Positions 21,149 to 32,078 are shown, numbered from the stretch's first letter. The stretch is 64,000 bases of DNA from Farysia itapuensis (GCA_023212645.1 JALBYC010000002.1:744001-808000), one strand, 5' to 3'. Translations and numbers: made by a program. Notes: a model not told the origin generated them from the sequence alone.

Positions 21149-22587
21149 ATGCGACAGACGAAGCTCGACGACCAGTTCGCTGGGGATGATAAGAATGTGG
21201 AAAAGCGGCAGGGTGATGATACCAAGACAAACAAGGAACAGAATAGCCAGACGGAAGATGTTCAAGAAGCAGGCTCCAAGAGGAAAGCTGTTGAGCAAAA
21301 TGAAGATCCGGGAACCTCTGAAGCACCTGAGACAAAGGTAGCTCGAAAAGATGACGCGACCAACAGTGACTTTGCAGTGGACACCGCCAACTTCACCGCG
21401 GAGCAGCAGACCGCAGACAAGAAGCTGCAAGGTACTGACATCGAGGACAGCAAAGCAGCAGCCCAGGACCCAAACTCTGATGGCAAGATTTCTTGGCAAA
21501 TCACCGAGAAGGGCTTGTACGTACTAGATACCTTCGTAAGGAGCTGAGACAATCGCTGACCTAAGTACAATTCCTTGTAAACAGAGTATACTTCTACTAT
21601 CGACCAAAAGTTCAAGCTGCAGACAAAGCTGAGTCTACAACCATAAAGTCGATCGACGATCTGCAGAACACATTTATGTTACTGGTTCCCAGGGCCAGCG
21701 ATTCGGAGACTGCACCGGCTCCCAACAAAGAAGAGAATGACAAGCAAGACAAGAGAGAGCCACCCAATCCGACCGGCTATCGTCTGATCTCTTTGGGGAA
21801 GAAGCGTCTTCCGGAACCCGAAGCTGCGCTCAAGCTTGGGCAAGAACCTGGCGGCATCGGTGGAAGCCACAGTGAGGCTATTTGGGCGACAGTGGCAGAA
21901 ATTGGCACCGACATCGAGCGAGTTGCACAGGGCATGGAGGAGAAACGCTATTCCACAAAGACAAGGGGAGAGCGTCTCACGCCTGCGGCTCGACCAGCCG
22001 GCCGAGGTCATTACATTATGAGCATAAAGGAGACCAATCCTCCTTCTTCGCGCGAAGTCCGTCTGACGTACCACATTTCTCACCCGTCTTCGGACGATTT
22101 CGGCGACGTTCAGGAAGACATTGGGCTACATCCATCGTCGTCAATCCTGATGCAAATGAGAAATCCTACACTGTCGCCGACTGGTCCGAACGCTCCACGA
22201 GCAGGTTTGCCAGCCGACCAACGTGCCAAGATAAGCAAGACTGAATTGCAAGAGACATTTGGTGGAGAGGCCGATGGCAAGGGCACTCGTTATGCAAGGC
22301 CAGAAGAGCCATCTCTGCTCGACCGAGAGGGAGTCGAGCTACTTCTGATCAAGAAACGGGACCAGGAGGACGAGGGCCTTCAAGGCCTCGGAGATGGCCA
22401 AGCCAAAGGTAAGACTTTCAATTTAAGTAGTACTTTGGCAGCGCATTGACCTCTTGTAACCTTGACAGCGCTTCAATCTTTGGCGGAAGAGGATTCTGCA
22501 AATCTGTCCGACAAAGATGTTCTGAAGGAGCTTATGTTGTCGGCGGAAACAACCGAAGTTCGTGCCCTTAGTGGCGAATGGATATGA
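21149..22587 (+). CDS. Conserved fungal protein of unknown function
   Basis: Three exons (21149-21516, 21585-22408, 22469-22587) give 436 residues from MRQTKLDDQF. The first 100 residues are acidic/basic low complexity with a likely nuclear signal (GSKRKAV). The folded part begins at the exon 1-2 junction (KGLVYFYYRPKV), followed by a block with SIDDLQNTFMLLVPR, and later a strand-rich block: GRGHYIMSIKE, REVRLTYHISHP, DIGLHPSSSILMQMRNP. This layout resembles a widespread ascomycete family that is often labelled, without good reason, as a BTB-domain transcription factor; I see no BTB fold. The N-terminal QTKLDDQF is close to, but not a full match of, a PCNA-binding (PIP) box. Function unknown. 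The gene converges on the Tma17-like gene with only 20 bp between the stops. Confidence 0.75.
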
Positions 22588-22607
22588 GCCGAAAATGCGT
22601 TGCCAAG

Positions 22608-23015
22608 CTAGAGAAAGACACCTGGCTGGTCCTGCTGCATGGGCGTTTCGCCCGCAGAAGTATTTGGGAGTTGTAATCCATAATGCTTCTCAATCTCAGT
22701 TTGAGAAGTTTTCTCGCCAAGTACTATAAAGAGTCGGTCGACGACATCGGTCTGTCGCGCTATCGTGGTCTGATTGTCTTGGCACGCATTTGCCATCTCT
22801 TTCTGATCATTGTCGCTCAGCTGGCTGCCGGTCTCGTGTACAAACTCCTCGATCTGACGATTGGAATCGCGAAGACGGTCGACGCTATCTTGAAGACGCT
22901 TGATCTCGTGTGCAAGCGTGTCTGCATTGAGCCCTCGCAACGCTTCTGTGGTGACTGTAGTAGAGTCTCGTACACTGCATGGGAATTCGCGCGAGTCTGG
23001 CAGGATAAGTGGCAT
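22608..23015 (-). CDS. Tma17/Adc17-like small coiled-coil protein
   Basis: The frame from the ATG at 23015 gives 135 residues. Two predicted helices form the body: ALRGLNADTLAHEIKRLQDS, then VDRLRDSNRQIEEFV, and after a short loop NACQDNQTTIARQTDVVDRLFIVLGEK. The spacing (paired helix, SN-x-x-I/L, a loop, then a helix with N at its start and R/D-rich heptads) matches Tma17, an assembly chaperone for the proteasomal base ATPases in yeast. Sequence identity in this family is low, so the assignment rests on architecture and length (yeast protein about 150 residues). It overlaps no other gene. Confidence 0.55.
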   Translation of the reverse strand: MPLILPDSREFPCSVRDSTTVTTEALRGLNADTLAHEIKRLQDSVDRLRDSNRQIEEFVHETGSQLSDNDQKEMANACQDNQTTIARQTDVVDRLFIVLGEKTSQTEIEKHYGLQLPNTSAGETPMQQDQPGVFL

Positions 23016-23312
23016 GCTCACGAGCAGGGTCACGTCAGGACTGTTGATGTGGCAAGCTCAGTCAGTTTTTTTTCTCAACCCAATCGTTGGCTCCGTGCAT
23101 CTCGGCAAAGGGTCGGCGCTTTTCGCGGTCCGGCTTTGGACCGGTGTCTTGTTGCCGCCTTTCGCCACACACTGACATTTTCCCCACACTCACACTCGTG
23201 ACCCTCCCTGTGCTGCTCTTTGCTGCACAACTTCATCTCCTTCCAACTTTCCTTCCTGCCCCAACAAGCTGCCTCATCACTTCGAATCACCAGGCACCAT
23301 CTAGCAACAACA

Positions 23313-24182
23313 ATGTCTCCTCCTTCCGCCACTGCTACCGACCGTGTTCCCGACTCTGAGCCTGCCGCCAAGGAGGTTCAGAAGGGCGCTCCCAAGTTCA
23401 AGTTTCCCAAGGGTATCGTCTATGACAGTCCCGAGGCTGAGCGACAAGGACGAAAAGAGCGTCTTGCCCAAGCATTCCGCGTGTTCGGCATGCTGGGCTT
23501 CGAAGAGGGCGTCGCTGGCCATCTTACCTTCCGAGACCCTATCCTCAAGGATCACTTCTGGGTCAACCCCTTTGGAGTTCCGTTCCGTTTCATGACAGTT
23601 TCTGACCTCTTGCTCATAGGTCCCGGCGGAGACATTGTTGCCGGTGGTCGACCGGAGAGGATGATTTACAACCAGGCTGCCTTTGCCATTCACCACGCCA
23701 TCCACACCGCTCGTCCTGATCTGGACGCAGCTTGTCACTCTCACTCGATCTACGGCAAGGCATGGGCCACCCTTGGACGCAATGTCGAGATCACAACGCA
23801 GGACAGCTGTGCCTTCTACAACCAGTGTGCTCTGTACGAAAACTTTGGCGGTGTGGTTCTTGCCGACGAGGAAGGCGACAACATTGCCAAAGCCCTCGGA
23901 GAGCAGAACCGAGCTCTCATCCTTCAGAACCACGGCATCCTTTCAGCAGGCAAATCGATCGAAGCTGCTGTTGGCTACTTCATCTTGCTCGAGAAGCACT
24001 GTCAAGTAATGCTCCTCTCTGAGGCTGCAGGTGCCGCTCGAGGTATCAAACCCATCGTCATTGGTCACGAAGAAGCTGAGTTCACTAGACGACAGGTTGG
24101 CTCGGACAATGCTCTGGCTTTCCAAGCGTCCGTTTACTTTGACACTGTCGCTCGTCTGGACAAGGGTGCCTGGAAGGAGTGA
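23313..24182 (+). CDS. Class II aldolase/adducin domain protein
   Basis: A single-exon gene of 289 residues starting at ACAATGTCTCC. The class II aldolase/adducin fold covers nearly the whole chain. The zinc-binding histidines are present: His142 and His144 in ACHSHSIYG, and His207 in LQNHGILSAGK. The front contains GHLTFRDP (substrate loop) and FWVNPFG. Relatives include S. pombe Mug14 and many fungal proteins whose substrates are unknown; bacterial homologues cleave fuculose or ribulose phosphates. The conserved histidines suggest an active metal enzyme rather than a structural adducin. Very frequent preferred codons suggest strong expression. The pyrimidine-rich, CAAC-rich leader just before the ATG is typical of well-expressed fungal genes. 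Confidence 0.9.
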   Translation: MSPPSATATDRVPDSEPAAKEVQKGAPKFKFPKGIVYDSPEAERQGRKERLAQAFRVFGMLGFEEGVAGHLTFRDPILKDHFWVNPFGVPFRFMTVSDLLLIGPGGDIVAGGRPERMIYNQAAFAIHHAIHTARPDLDAACHSHSIYGKAWATLGRNVEITTQDSCAFYNQCALYENFGGVVLADEEGDNIAKALGEQNRALILQNHGILSAGKSIEAAVGYFILLEKHCQVMLLSEAAGAARGIKPIVIGHEEAEFTRRQVGSDNALAFQASVYFDTVARLDKGAWKE

Positions 24183-24599
24183 TCAGTCTTGTCTCATGTT
24201 TGTGCCTCTGGTTGTCGTCCGTAGCTGCGAAATATGATTTGATTTGCACGATGTTGGAATTTCGCGGATTTGAGTGGACTGCGCGAATTGGCTGGATCGC
24301 GTCCCTGTTGCAAGGCCGAGATCTAGAGCGACAGGGCCAACTTTCAAATTTCTCAAAGCTTGCGATCCGGAATCTCTTGCCTCTGCTTGTAGCATAGTCA
24401 TCTCCCATGCTTGACCCTTCCGCACGACATCACCCCGTTTTGTCTCTTGATCTGCCAACACCACCGCCGTGTACTCCCCTTGCCCCTCCCTGCATCTCCT
24501 GATCCTTCAGTCCCGGCCCAACGTCATCAGTCGGGCCTGGCCGCTCCTCAACTACCTCTGAGAACATCAACCGAGCCTGCGGCGTAAACATCCGTCAGC
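24183..24599. other. Intergenic region, aldolase 3' end to PHD gene
   Basis: 417 bp between two same-strand genes. Nothing recognisable besides a C/T-rich stretch from about 24415 to 24510, which looks like a fungal promoter or leader. Confidence 0.5.
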
Positions 24600-27128
24600 A
24601 TGGCGCCGAAGCACCCAAAGAGATCCACGACTCCAGCCAATGCAGCTCCTGCAGAGGCGTCCACAGCTGGTGGTTCTTCCGCAACCATGAAGGTCGAGGA
24701 GCCAGAAGCTCTTGCAGCTGCTCCAAGCGGCACGGATCAAGTGGCAGACCACGAAGAAAGTGGATCAGTCCAGTCCTCAGAATCCGACGACAAGAACCGT
24801 ACCACCTCTGCGTCAAGAGGGTCACCTTCTAAATCTAAGAGAGGCACCAGAGCTTCTGCAGGCAGAACAATCGGCTCCAAGAAGAACACAGCACAACGCG
24901 ACACTGATTCAGCAGAGGACGCACCAAATGTTGAAAAGGTCGATCCTTCAGAGCCCTCGGACACAAACACAGAAAAAGCCGATGCAGGCGAGCAGCCCGA
25001 GGATGACCCAAGTTCTGCAGCCAAGAGTTCGACGGCGTTGCAGCGCACCCAGTCGGTCAGCAAGGAATTGTCTCAACTAGGCGTGACTTCTCTTGGCGAT
25101 GTCGACGGCGACGATTCGCTGGGACCAAGACGATCACGTCGTGCGCCAGGTGCATCCCCAGATCCCAAAGCTCAAGAGCCCAAGGAAGAGCAGCTAGATG
25201 ACGACAAGAAGCAGGACCAAGATCATCCTATTGCCAACACTGATTCTACCGACGATACCAACCACGTCTATGCTGAAGGTGCTGTGAGCGCATTTGACGA
25301 CAACGCTGAGCTTCCCGAAGATGAAGGTGACGGAGGTGACGAGGGCGTTACGCGATGCGTGTGCGGCAGCTCCGACGAAAACATTGGTCTCATGATTCAG
25401 TGCGAGACGTGCAAGTGCTGGCAGCACTGCGTCTGTATGGGCATGCAAGTGGAAGAGGATTGTCCCGACGTCTACTATTGCGAGCAGTGTCGACCCGAGC
25501 TTCACATCCCTCTCCTTCGATCATTGGGTCTATTGCCAAAGACAAACAGAAAGAGCGGTGGCAGAATTCAGAAGTACTCTGCAAAGGAGCTCAGCGACGC
25601 CAAGGATGCGATCGCCCTACTCGCGCAAGAAAATGCAAGACGAGCGCAAGCGGCTGAAGCAGCGGCGTCCTATGGGTCTCGAGACCGCAAGTCAAGCGCA
25701 AACCCGCGATCCGAGCCTCGTGACAAGAACGAGCCGCCCAAAAGTCCAAAGCGCAGAAGCACAATGAACAGTCGAGACTCCGCCTATGGATGGGAACCGA
25801 TCCCGCCTGGCCTGCTAGCTGATGGAGAAACTTGGGACGGTGTTGATACTAGCCCGCACGAAGACAAAAAGGGGGGCAGGAAAAGGAAGCGTAGCGGTCC
25901 AGATGACGAAGATGACGAAAGTCCAGATGCTCAAGAAGCCGGAGAGGACGCTCACGACGCAAACGATCTCAACAAGAGGCGGCGCGTCAGCAACGGAGTT
26001 GTTACTGGCCACGACGAAGAGGAAGCTACGACCGAGAGAAATCCAGAAGAGCAAGAAGATGCAAGTGTAGACGTTGGCGTCCAGGTGAGAGAGAAGAGCA
26101 AGAAGAAGAAGGGCAACAATCAGTACACTGTTCGAGAATCCTCGGTCACCGCTGACAGTGCAGCAAAGCCACGCCATCCGAACCAGTACACGTACCGCAA
26201 CAAAGGACGAGCCGTTGTTGCGACCAACAATGGCAGCAAGACAGGATCCGGCTCCACATCAAATTTGACTTCCCATTCGCATTCTCCAAGTCCCAGCCCC
26301 AGCAAGAGTAGGACTGAGTCGTCACGTCGCGGGCCTGCCAAGGAAACTGGTAGTCACACAGGCACGCCTGCGCCAGGCGATTCGGGGGCTACCGGTCGTA
26401 ACAATCATTCTGTACCACAACTCGGATTACCCGAGCATCTCGCACACCTTTCCTACCTACTACCGTTAGCGAACCAGCGAGCCCAAAATGGTGGCAACGC
26501 CAAAACTTTGACGGGAGCAGCGGCTGCCAGTGCTGCCTTGGCCAAGAAGCAAGCCGCCGCTGCTGCTGCTGCCGCTGGGTCCAGCACGCCCACAGGCTCA
26601 GCTGCTTCCCCCAGCTTACAGACTCCGGCTCCGTTCCGTACTGTGGCGTCCATCGAGTCTTCCACAAAAGTGCGCTTCCCTGGCCGTAGAATGACGCTAG
26701 GTGAGATGCGAAAGCGGGTACGAAACATTGGCGAATACGTCACGCGCTCGCAAATCGAGGCAGTCGAACGCGAAAAGCGTATGAGACTACTTGGCATCGT
26801 ACTTGTGCCCAGAGAAGAGACAGAGCAAGAAAACGCAGATATCACTGTTACGCCGAAGGCACACGGTGAGTCAGCTCAGGAAGACGACACCCTTGCCTCG
26901 GAGAGCGTCACTCCAGCGGCAGATGCAGAAACAGCAATACCGAAAAGTAGCGAGGCCAAATCAGCCTCTGACAATGGTTCAAACTCGCCCAACGACACTT
27001 TGCCGATGAGCATGCGCTTAATGGAAGAATTGACTCGCGAGCTTATCAACTTCCAAAAGCGATTTGGAATTGGACCAGGCAGTAGTAGCGGTCTGTCGAA
27101 CTCGTATCCTGTCACCACTGTAAAGTAG
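24600..27128 (+). CDS. PHD-finger protein, Cti6-like (Rpd3L deacetylase complex)
   Basis: A single exon of 842 residues. The PHD finger spans about residues 251-300 with a C4HC3 ligand set (CVCGSSDENIG, IQCETCKCWQHCVC, YYCEQC), directly followed by RPELHIPLLRSLG, a tail shared with yeast Cti6 and its relatives. Cti6 brings a methyl-lysine reader to the Rpd3L histone deacetylase complex. A conserved basic C-terminal block near residues 685-725 (RFPGRRMTLGEMRKRVRNIGEYV) is also typical of basidiomycete members. The remaining chain is disordered with acidic and Lys/Arg-rich islands and a poly-Ala tract near residue 650 (AAAAAAAA). Confidence 0.8.
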   Translation: MAPKHPKRSTTPANAAPAEASTAGGSSATMKVEEPEALAAAPSGTDQVADHEESGSVQSSESDDKNRTTSASRGSPSKSKRGTRASAGRTIGSKKNTAQRDTDSAEDAPNVEKVDPSEPSDTNTEKADAGEQPEDDPSSAAKSSTALQRTQSVSKELSQLGVTSLGDVDGDDSLGPRRSRRAPGASPDPKAQEPKEEQLDDDKKQDQDHPIANTDSTDDTNHVYAEGAVSAFDDNAELPEDEGDGGDEGVTRCVCGSSDENIGLMIQCETCKCWQHCVCMGMQVEEDCPDVYYCEQCRPELHIPLLRSLGLLPKTNRKSGGRIQKYSAKELSDAKDAIALLAQENARRAQAAEAAASYGSRDRKSSANPRSEPRDKNEPPKSPKRRSTMNSRDSAYGWEPIPPGLLADGETWDGVDTSPHEDKKGGRKRKRSGPDDEDDESPDAQEAGEDAHDANDLNKRRRVSNGVVTGHDEEEATTERNPEEQEDASVDVGVQVREKSKKKKGNNQYTVRESSVTADSAAKPRHPNQYTYRNKGRAVVATNNGSKTGSGSTSNLTSHSHSPSPSPSKSRTESSRRGPAKETGSHTGTPAPGDSGATGRNNHSVPQLGLPEHLAHLSYLLPLANQRAQNGGNAKTLTGAAAASAALAKKQAAAAAAAAGSSTPTGSAASPSLQTPAPFRTVASIESSTKVRFPGRRMTLGEMRKRVRNIGEYVTRSQIEAVEREKRMRLLGIVLVPREETEQENADITVTPKAHGESAQEDDTLASESVTPAADAETAIPKSSEAKSASDNGSNSPNDTLPMSMRLMEELTRELINFQKRFGIGPGSSSGLSNSYPVTTVK

Positions 27129-27839
27129 TCGCATGCGAAACTCATTTGTAACAATCCTCATGAGCTCTGACTGCGCTAGTGACTGATTCTCCGGCCAAAG
27201 AAGAGCTGAGAAGCTTGGCACGCCGCCCCGGTCGTCCTGATCGGCATTTATTGGGAGCGCAGATCGCATTTTAGATGAACAGAACAAGCGTCGTCAGATC
27301 GTCAGACCGTACGAGAGGCGCTCTGTTATTTCTCTCGGACTTCGCTCGAAGACCCCACGTATATAGATTTCAATACAACTCCTTTTGCTTTTTTAATGCC
27401 TGTAAATCGTACGCGGGCAAAACTTGTAACTAGTAATTCGAAAGTGTCGCATTTCGCGTCTTAGTCGGCTGAGTGCTTCTTTGCCATCGCCGCCATCGTC
27501 ACCCGTCGCAACCTTTTACCGATTTGGCCATTGATCGCACCGGCTTGCTGCCTTAGACTGCTCGCCAAACGTTGAACCTGTCTGACTGCTTCCACGAGTT
27601 AACAGTACAAACTTGTCGAGCAGCTGATCAGTCCTGCCTGCCACCTGCATCGGTCGCCTTTCCCTTGCTCTTCGGACAAAAATCGCCATGAATAGCTTGT
27701 CTCATTCGACCTGAAGAGAGGAACGCTACCACACTTTGCCTGTTTCGCCCTTTTTTAGGCCCTGCATACAGTGCTTGATACAGCATTTGTGCATTTCGAC
27801 ATCTACAACGTTTCGAATCATCGAACTGCTCCTGTAAAC
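27129..27839. other. Promoter region of the Ash1-like gene
   Basis: 711 bp between same-strand genes. No coding evidence. The reading frame of the next gene is open back to about 27771 but has no ATG before 27840. Confidence 0.5.
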
Positions 27840-30800
27840 ATGGCGGACCATGAGTCTGTCGACGCAAGTCACGACCGTGTGCCCGTCGCGGACACTTTCA
27901 TTCAAGCACCTCCATCTCCCTCTACTGCGCCATCGTCCCCCGGCTTTGAGATGATGGCCGAAGATTATCGACCGTTGTATGCTCCGATAAAAGCGACACC
28001 GTCGCTCGAGGAGACCGGACCTCTCGACACACCACTACCACCTCCGCCTCAACAAGACAGCCCGCCGCCTACCTTGCATTCCCGAGAGACCGTGCTTCCA
28101 CTCGACCAAGGCAGCAGTGCCCAAGCGCAAGATTCTTCTGCAATGATAGATCCCGATACGGAAGCACAAAGCGTCGATTTTGTCGCTAGAGGAGTGCTCT
28201 TGAACGACACTACCCGTTTGTTGGGCAACAATAGAGACGTAGCTTCTGTCGTGACTTCGACTCGGTCCAACGATACAACCCCAGCCAGCGACGACATGTA
28301 TATATTTGCAGAGCGCTTCCCTTCACCTCTCACCTCGGACCAAAACAGTAACGACCCTAACGACAACCCAAGCGATTTGACCTCAACAGCCTCAAAAATA
28401 CAAGACCAGTCATCCGGCGCTGCACAGTCACCAAACGGCGAATATGAGATCTTTCCTACCGACTCAAGGGACCAATCTTCAAGCCGACGATCAGCTCGCA
28501 TTGTTTCATCGGGATCCAGCGTTCAAAAAGCCCTAGCAAGGCGAGACGAGCTGGACGAGAAGCTCCTGGGAAGGACAGTCGGATTCTCGACGCCAAGTTC
28601 AAGTCAGTCCTCAGTTGCTCTGCAGGATTCGCCAGCTCGGAGAGGCCGCGGACGCCCTCGCAAGCATCCGCTACCACTCTCTCCGAGTTCAGCAAAGGTC
28701 TCGCAACCTCTTGTCATCAACGGCTCGCCTCCAAAGAGAGGTCCCGGCCGCCCCCGAAAGTATCCTTTGGTGTCATCTCCGATCTCGGCAGGCGCTGACC
28801 AGTCCACGACTGCCACGCCAATTACGCCCCTCAAACGTGGACCCGGCCGTCCCCGCAAGTCAGCTCCGGTGCTTACACAGACTAGATCGCCAACCAGTAC
28901 TCCTCAACTTGCACGGGCCAGTTCTCTGTCCAGAATGACCTTGCGAAGAACCCCAGCAAGTGCGCGAAGAGCCAACCTGGTGTTTGCATCGGCCTCAGTT
29001 CCTGCAAAGTCTGCTGTTCCCCTTTCGCCCGCATCGCCTTTCAAGAGGCTGTCTGGCCTACCTACTAAGCCTCCCCAGAATACGTATAAAGCTGGAAGTG
29101 CCGCTCCGGCCTCTGCCCAAGCAGCGACGTTTCGAAGGCCACCGGGTCGGCCTCGTAAATCAGCTCCGGCCCTCATCACATATGCACAGTCCACAACTGC
29201 TTCGAAGTCTGCACCAACGCTCGAGACGCCTGTGAAGAGGGGACCCGGCCGTCCCCGCAAGTATCCTTTGGTGCCATCGCCCGTACCAGCCCCCTCGCTG
29301 CCATCACCGATCAAAAGAGGTCCTGGACGTCCGCGCAAGTCCGCGCCTCCAGTCTTTACGGGATCGACATCTGCCTCGCGACCTCAAGCTACAACGCCGA
29401 GCGGTAGGAGAAGCGCTCGGCTGTCTGCAATTAGTCCCGCGACAAAAGCTGAGCTGTCTGTTGTTCCGATGCAGCCGCCTCCACTGGCTTCAGGCAGCGC
29501 TAATTCTTCTCCGCAGAAACGAGGACCCGGCCGTCCAAAGAAGATCCTGCCAGGGCAGGAGATCATCCCAAGCCCTCAACAAGCCCCCTCCGGCCTTGTA
29601 CCATCTTCTTCAGATCGACAATCGATCTTTGCAAAACTCGACCGCGCCCAGTCGCTCAAGCGATCGGCTTCTGATGCATTCCGTAACGGATCCGAGCCGC
29701 CGCGACGTAGAGGCCGACCTCCGGGACCCGAAAGGCTACGTCGTCTCATGGAAGAGGAGCTTGCAAAGACCCGAAGTGTGTCCGAACCCCACTTTGGATC
29801 CTCTGAGGTTCCTGACGACAGTATGAGCGAGCTGACAGAGCTTAGCGATGATGCAGATGATGGAAGCTTGCTAAATCCGGCAAGCTCGAATTCAGCCGAA
29901 GTCGCTGCCAAAAGGGCGAGACGTATGAGCCGACAGGACAAGGACAAGAAGAAATACTATGTCACTGGCCTCTATGCTGGAGAAAGTGACGCGAACAGCT
30001 CGACCTTCGCTCAGGACAGTTCCGTGTTTCCATCTCCACTGCATTTTGGCAACAGACTTCTTACAGAGGAACGAGACTACGAGCTTCCGTTCTACTTACA
30101 CCAGGAATCTGAGCAGCTTCGAGCCCGTGCCGACGCCAGACGTAAGCCTCCGCCTTATCAACAGATCAAATCCAATAAATACACCTCACGATCGAAGCTG
30201 CAGGGCGAGATCACAGTGTGCTACTGCAAGCCACCGAGCAACTGTGGAGTCGATTGTATGAACCGCATGACGCTCTTCATCTGCGACCCAAAGGCATGTC
30301 CTTGCGGCGACACATGCACTAACGTCAGTCTCGGCAAGCGGGATGCTATAAAGACCTCTGTGGCTCATTACGGTGGCCGTGGATTCGGTCTTAAGACGAT
30401 GGAACCGATCTCAATGGGCCAATTCATCGACGAGTATCGAGGAGAGGTCATCGATTTGACCGAGATGACCAAGAGAGTCAACGAAGAATACATGGCGACT
30501 GGCAACTTCTACCTGCTCGAGTATGATGCTGCTGCTGGCGAGCTACTGGACGGTGGCAGGAAAGGCAACATTACGCGATTTGCCAATCACTCTTGCGATC
30601 CCAATTGCCGTATCGAAAAGTTCACTATCTGCGGAACTGACGAAAGCCTTAGCGCTGAGTTCCAGATCGGTCTGTTTGCACTCAGAGATATCGAAGCAGG
30701 GGAGGAACTCACATACAATTATGGTTGGGCTGCCTTCCAGCCAAGAGACATCAACGGAGTTCCTACCTCGGAAGTGCCACCAATGCACTGTCTATGTGGC

Positions 30801-32078
30801 GCGGCCAACTGCGTCGGAATTCTCGGCGGCAAGAAGGCACCTCCCGCTCGGCCTAGTGACAAGGCTGTAAACGGTAAAAAGATCAGGAGGAAGAGACGAA
30901 TCAAGGCTCTGACGCCTAAAGCGGCAGCATCGCTGCTTGCCAAGGTCACGCAAAATCAGAATGAAGCTGGCAATTCCGGCCTGTCACGCAAAGTTGGAAT
31001 CAGAGAAGTTCGTCGCAAGAAGGCGGAGACGACGGTCAAGTTGGCGGTCAAGATGAAGCTGAAGCGGGCTGCACGAATGCAGCCATCGATTCCGACATTG
31101 GCATCTACATCACAACCCGTCGACAACAGAGGCCAGTCATCTGATGGCGATGAGGAAAGTACCGGAGAACAGCCTCGCCCTGTCGTCCGCAAACGTGGAC
31201 GCCCACCTAAGAACCCTTCCGCCCCCTCCGAACAGAGCAAAGTTATTCCAGACGCTTCAAACTCACGACTGGCTCGCAGCAATGTCGAGCGAGAAACTGA
31301 GACGAACACAAGGCACGTCAAGGCGTTGACTTCTCGAACAAGAGCATCCACTGTTTCCCCCCACGGCAAGTCGCCACAAAAAGTAAATCGAGGCTTCAAG
31401 GGCCTAAGTTACTCGGCAGCAGCTGCTGTCATTTCGGATGATGACGACTGGGGTGACTCATCGGATTCTGATGACGAGCTGCTGTCACAGGCAACGCCAG
31501 AAAGCTCGCAGAGGTCTAGAACCTCGAAGGGAAAAGAAAAAGCTAAGCCAAGGAAAGTGCAGCTGCGCAGAAGTAGGCAGGCAAGAAGAAAGTCTCCTGA
31601 AGAGGACGATGCTGTGCTCGCTGAACGTCGAGCGCGTAACGCTTTTCTCGCCCGTGTTCGGCGAGCTTCTAAGCGTGGCATAGTCATCGAAGACCCTTCT
31701 CAGCATCCTCTCAAGAAGATCAGCATTCAGTGCACTGCGGCGCCAGAAAACACTTATATCCCGGATCTGCCGTCTTCCCTGATCAACCTGGGGATGTCGA
31801 CTGCTGACGCTCGTCGTTCGCGAAATGCGTTCCTGGCTCGTGTTCGTCGTCACATGAAGCGAGGACATGCCAAGGCGGTGGCTATCGAGATGGCTGCCAA
31901 GCCCCTTCCGGGCGACCCGGCTTACGATACGCCTGTCATGCAAGCGCAACGTGCGCAATTGGAACAGCTCCAGCGAGATGCGGCGGCAGACATCACAGCT
32001 GACTCCACCCAGCTCGGCTCCAGCCTTGTAGATGACGATGAAGCGCGTTCTCCTGCTTGGGAGGATCTTACTGGCTGA
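27840..32078 (+). CDS. Ash1-like SET-domain histone methyltransferase with AT-hook array
   Basis: A single exon of 1412 residues from MADHESVDAS. The catalytic part is complete. An AWS cysteine cluster lies at about 789-835 (CYCKPPSNCGVDC, CPCGDTC). The SET domain runs from about 840 to 970 with GRGFG, YRGEVID and the NHSCDPNC signature (Asn916-Cys919). A post-SET motif CLCGAANC sits near 985. The AWS-SET-post-SET order with NHSCDPNC fits the Ash1/Set2/NSD group; the insert-free core and lack of WW or SRI domains favour Ash1, which methylates H3K36. The N-terminal half holds about eight AT-hook cores (GRPRK type, near 270, 302, 335, 434, 469, 495, 563, 624), and another lies near 1119. The C-terminus has a repeated RNAFLARVRR motif (near 1266 and 1328). 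Confidence 0.9.
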   Translation: MADHESVDASHDRVPVADTFIQAPPSPSTAPSSPGFEMMAEDYRPLYAPIKATPSLEETGPLDTPLPPPPQQDSPPPTLHSRETVLPLDQGSSAQAQDSSAMIDPDTEAQSVDFVARGVLLNDTTRLLGNNRDVASVVTSTRSNDTTPASDDMYIFAERFPSPLTSDQNSNDPNDNPSDLTSTASKIQDQSSGAAQSPNGEYEIFPTDSRDQSSSRRSARIVSSGSSVQKALARRDELDEKLLGRTVGFSTPSSSQSSVALQDSPARRGRGRPRKHPLPLSPSSAKVSQPLVINGSPPKRGPGRPRKYPLVSSPISAGADQSTTATPITPLKRGPGRPRKSAPVLTQTRSPTSTPQLARASSLSRMTLRRTPASARRANLVFASASVPAKSAVPLSPASPFKRLSGLPTKPPQNTYKAGSAAPASAQAATFRRPPGRPRKSAPALITYAQSTTASKSAPTLETPVKRGPGRPRKYPLVPSPVPAPSLPSPIKRGPGRPRKSAPPVFTGSTSASRPQATTPSGRRSARLSAISPATKAELSVVPMQPPPLASGSANSSPQKRGPGRPKKILPGQEIIPSPQQAPSGLVPSSSDRQSIFAKLDRAQSLKRSASDAFRNGSEPPRRRGRPPGPERLRRLMEEELAKTRSVSEPHFGSSEVPDDSMSELTELSDDADDGSLLNPASSNSAEVAAKRARRMSRQDKDKKKYYVTGLYAGESDANSSTFAQDSSVFPSPLHFGNRLLTEERDYELPFYLHQESEQLRARADARRKPPPYQQIKSNKYTSRSKLQGEITVCYCKPPSNCGVDCMNRMTLFICDPKACPCGDTCTNVSLGKRDAIKTSVAHYGGRGFGLKTMEPISMGQFIDEYRGEVIDLTEMTKRVNEEYMATGNFYLLEYDAAAGELLDGGRKGNITRFANHSCDPNCRIEKFTICGTDESLSAEFQIGLFALRDIEAGEELTYNYGWAAFQPRDINGVPTSEVPPMHCLCGAANCVGILGGKKAPPARPSDKAVNGKKIRRKRRIKALTPKAAASLLAKVTQNQNEAGNSGLSRKVGIREVRRKKAETTVKLAVKMKLKRAARMQPSIPTLASTSQPVDNRGQSSDGDEESTGEQPRPVVRKRGRPPKNPSAPSEQSKVIPDASNSRLARSNVERETETNTRHVKALTSRTRASTVSPHGKSPQKVNRGFKGLSYSAAAAVISDDDDWGDSSDSDDELLSQATPESSQRSRTSKGKEKAKPRKVQLRRSRQARRKSPEEDDAVLAERRARNAFLARVRRASKRGIVIEDPSQHPLKKISIQCTAAPENTYIPDLPSSLINLGMSTADARRSRNAFLARVRRHMKRGHAKAVAIEMAAKPLPGDPAYDTPVMQAQRAQLEQLQRDAAADITADSTQLGSSLVDDDEARSPAWEDLTG

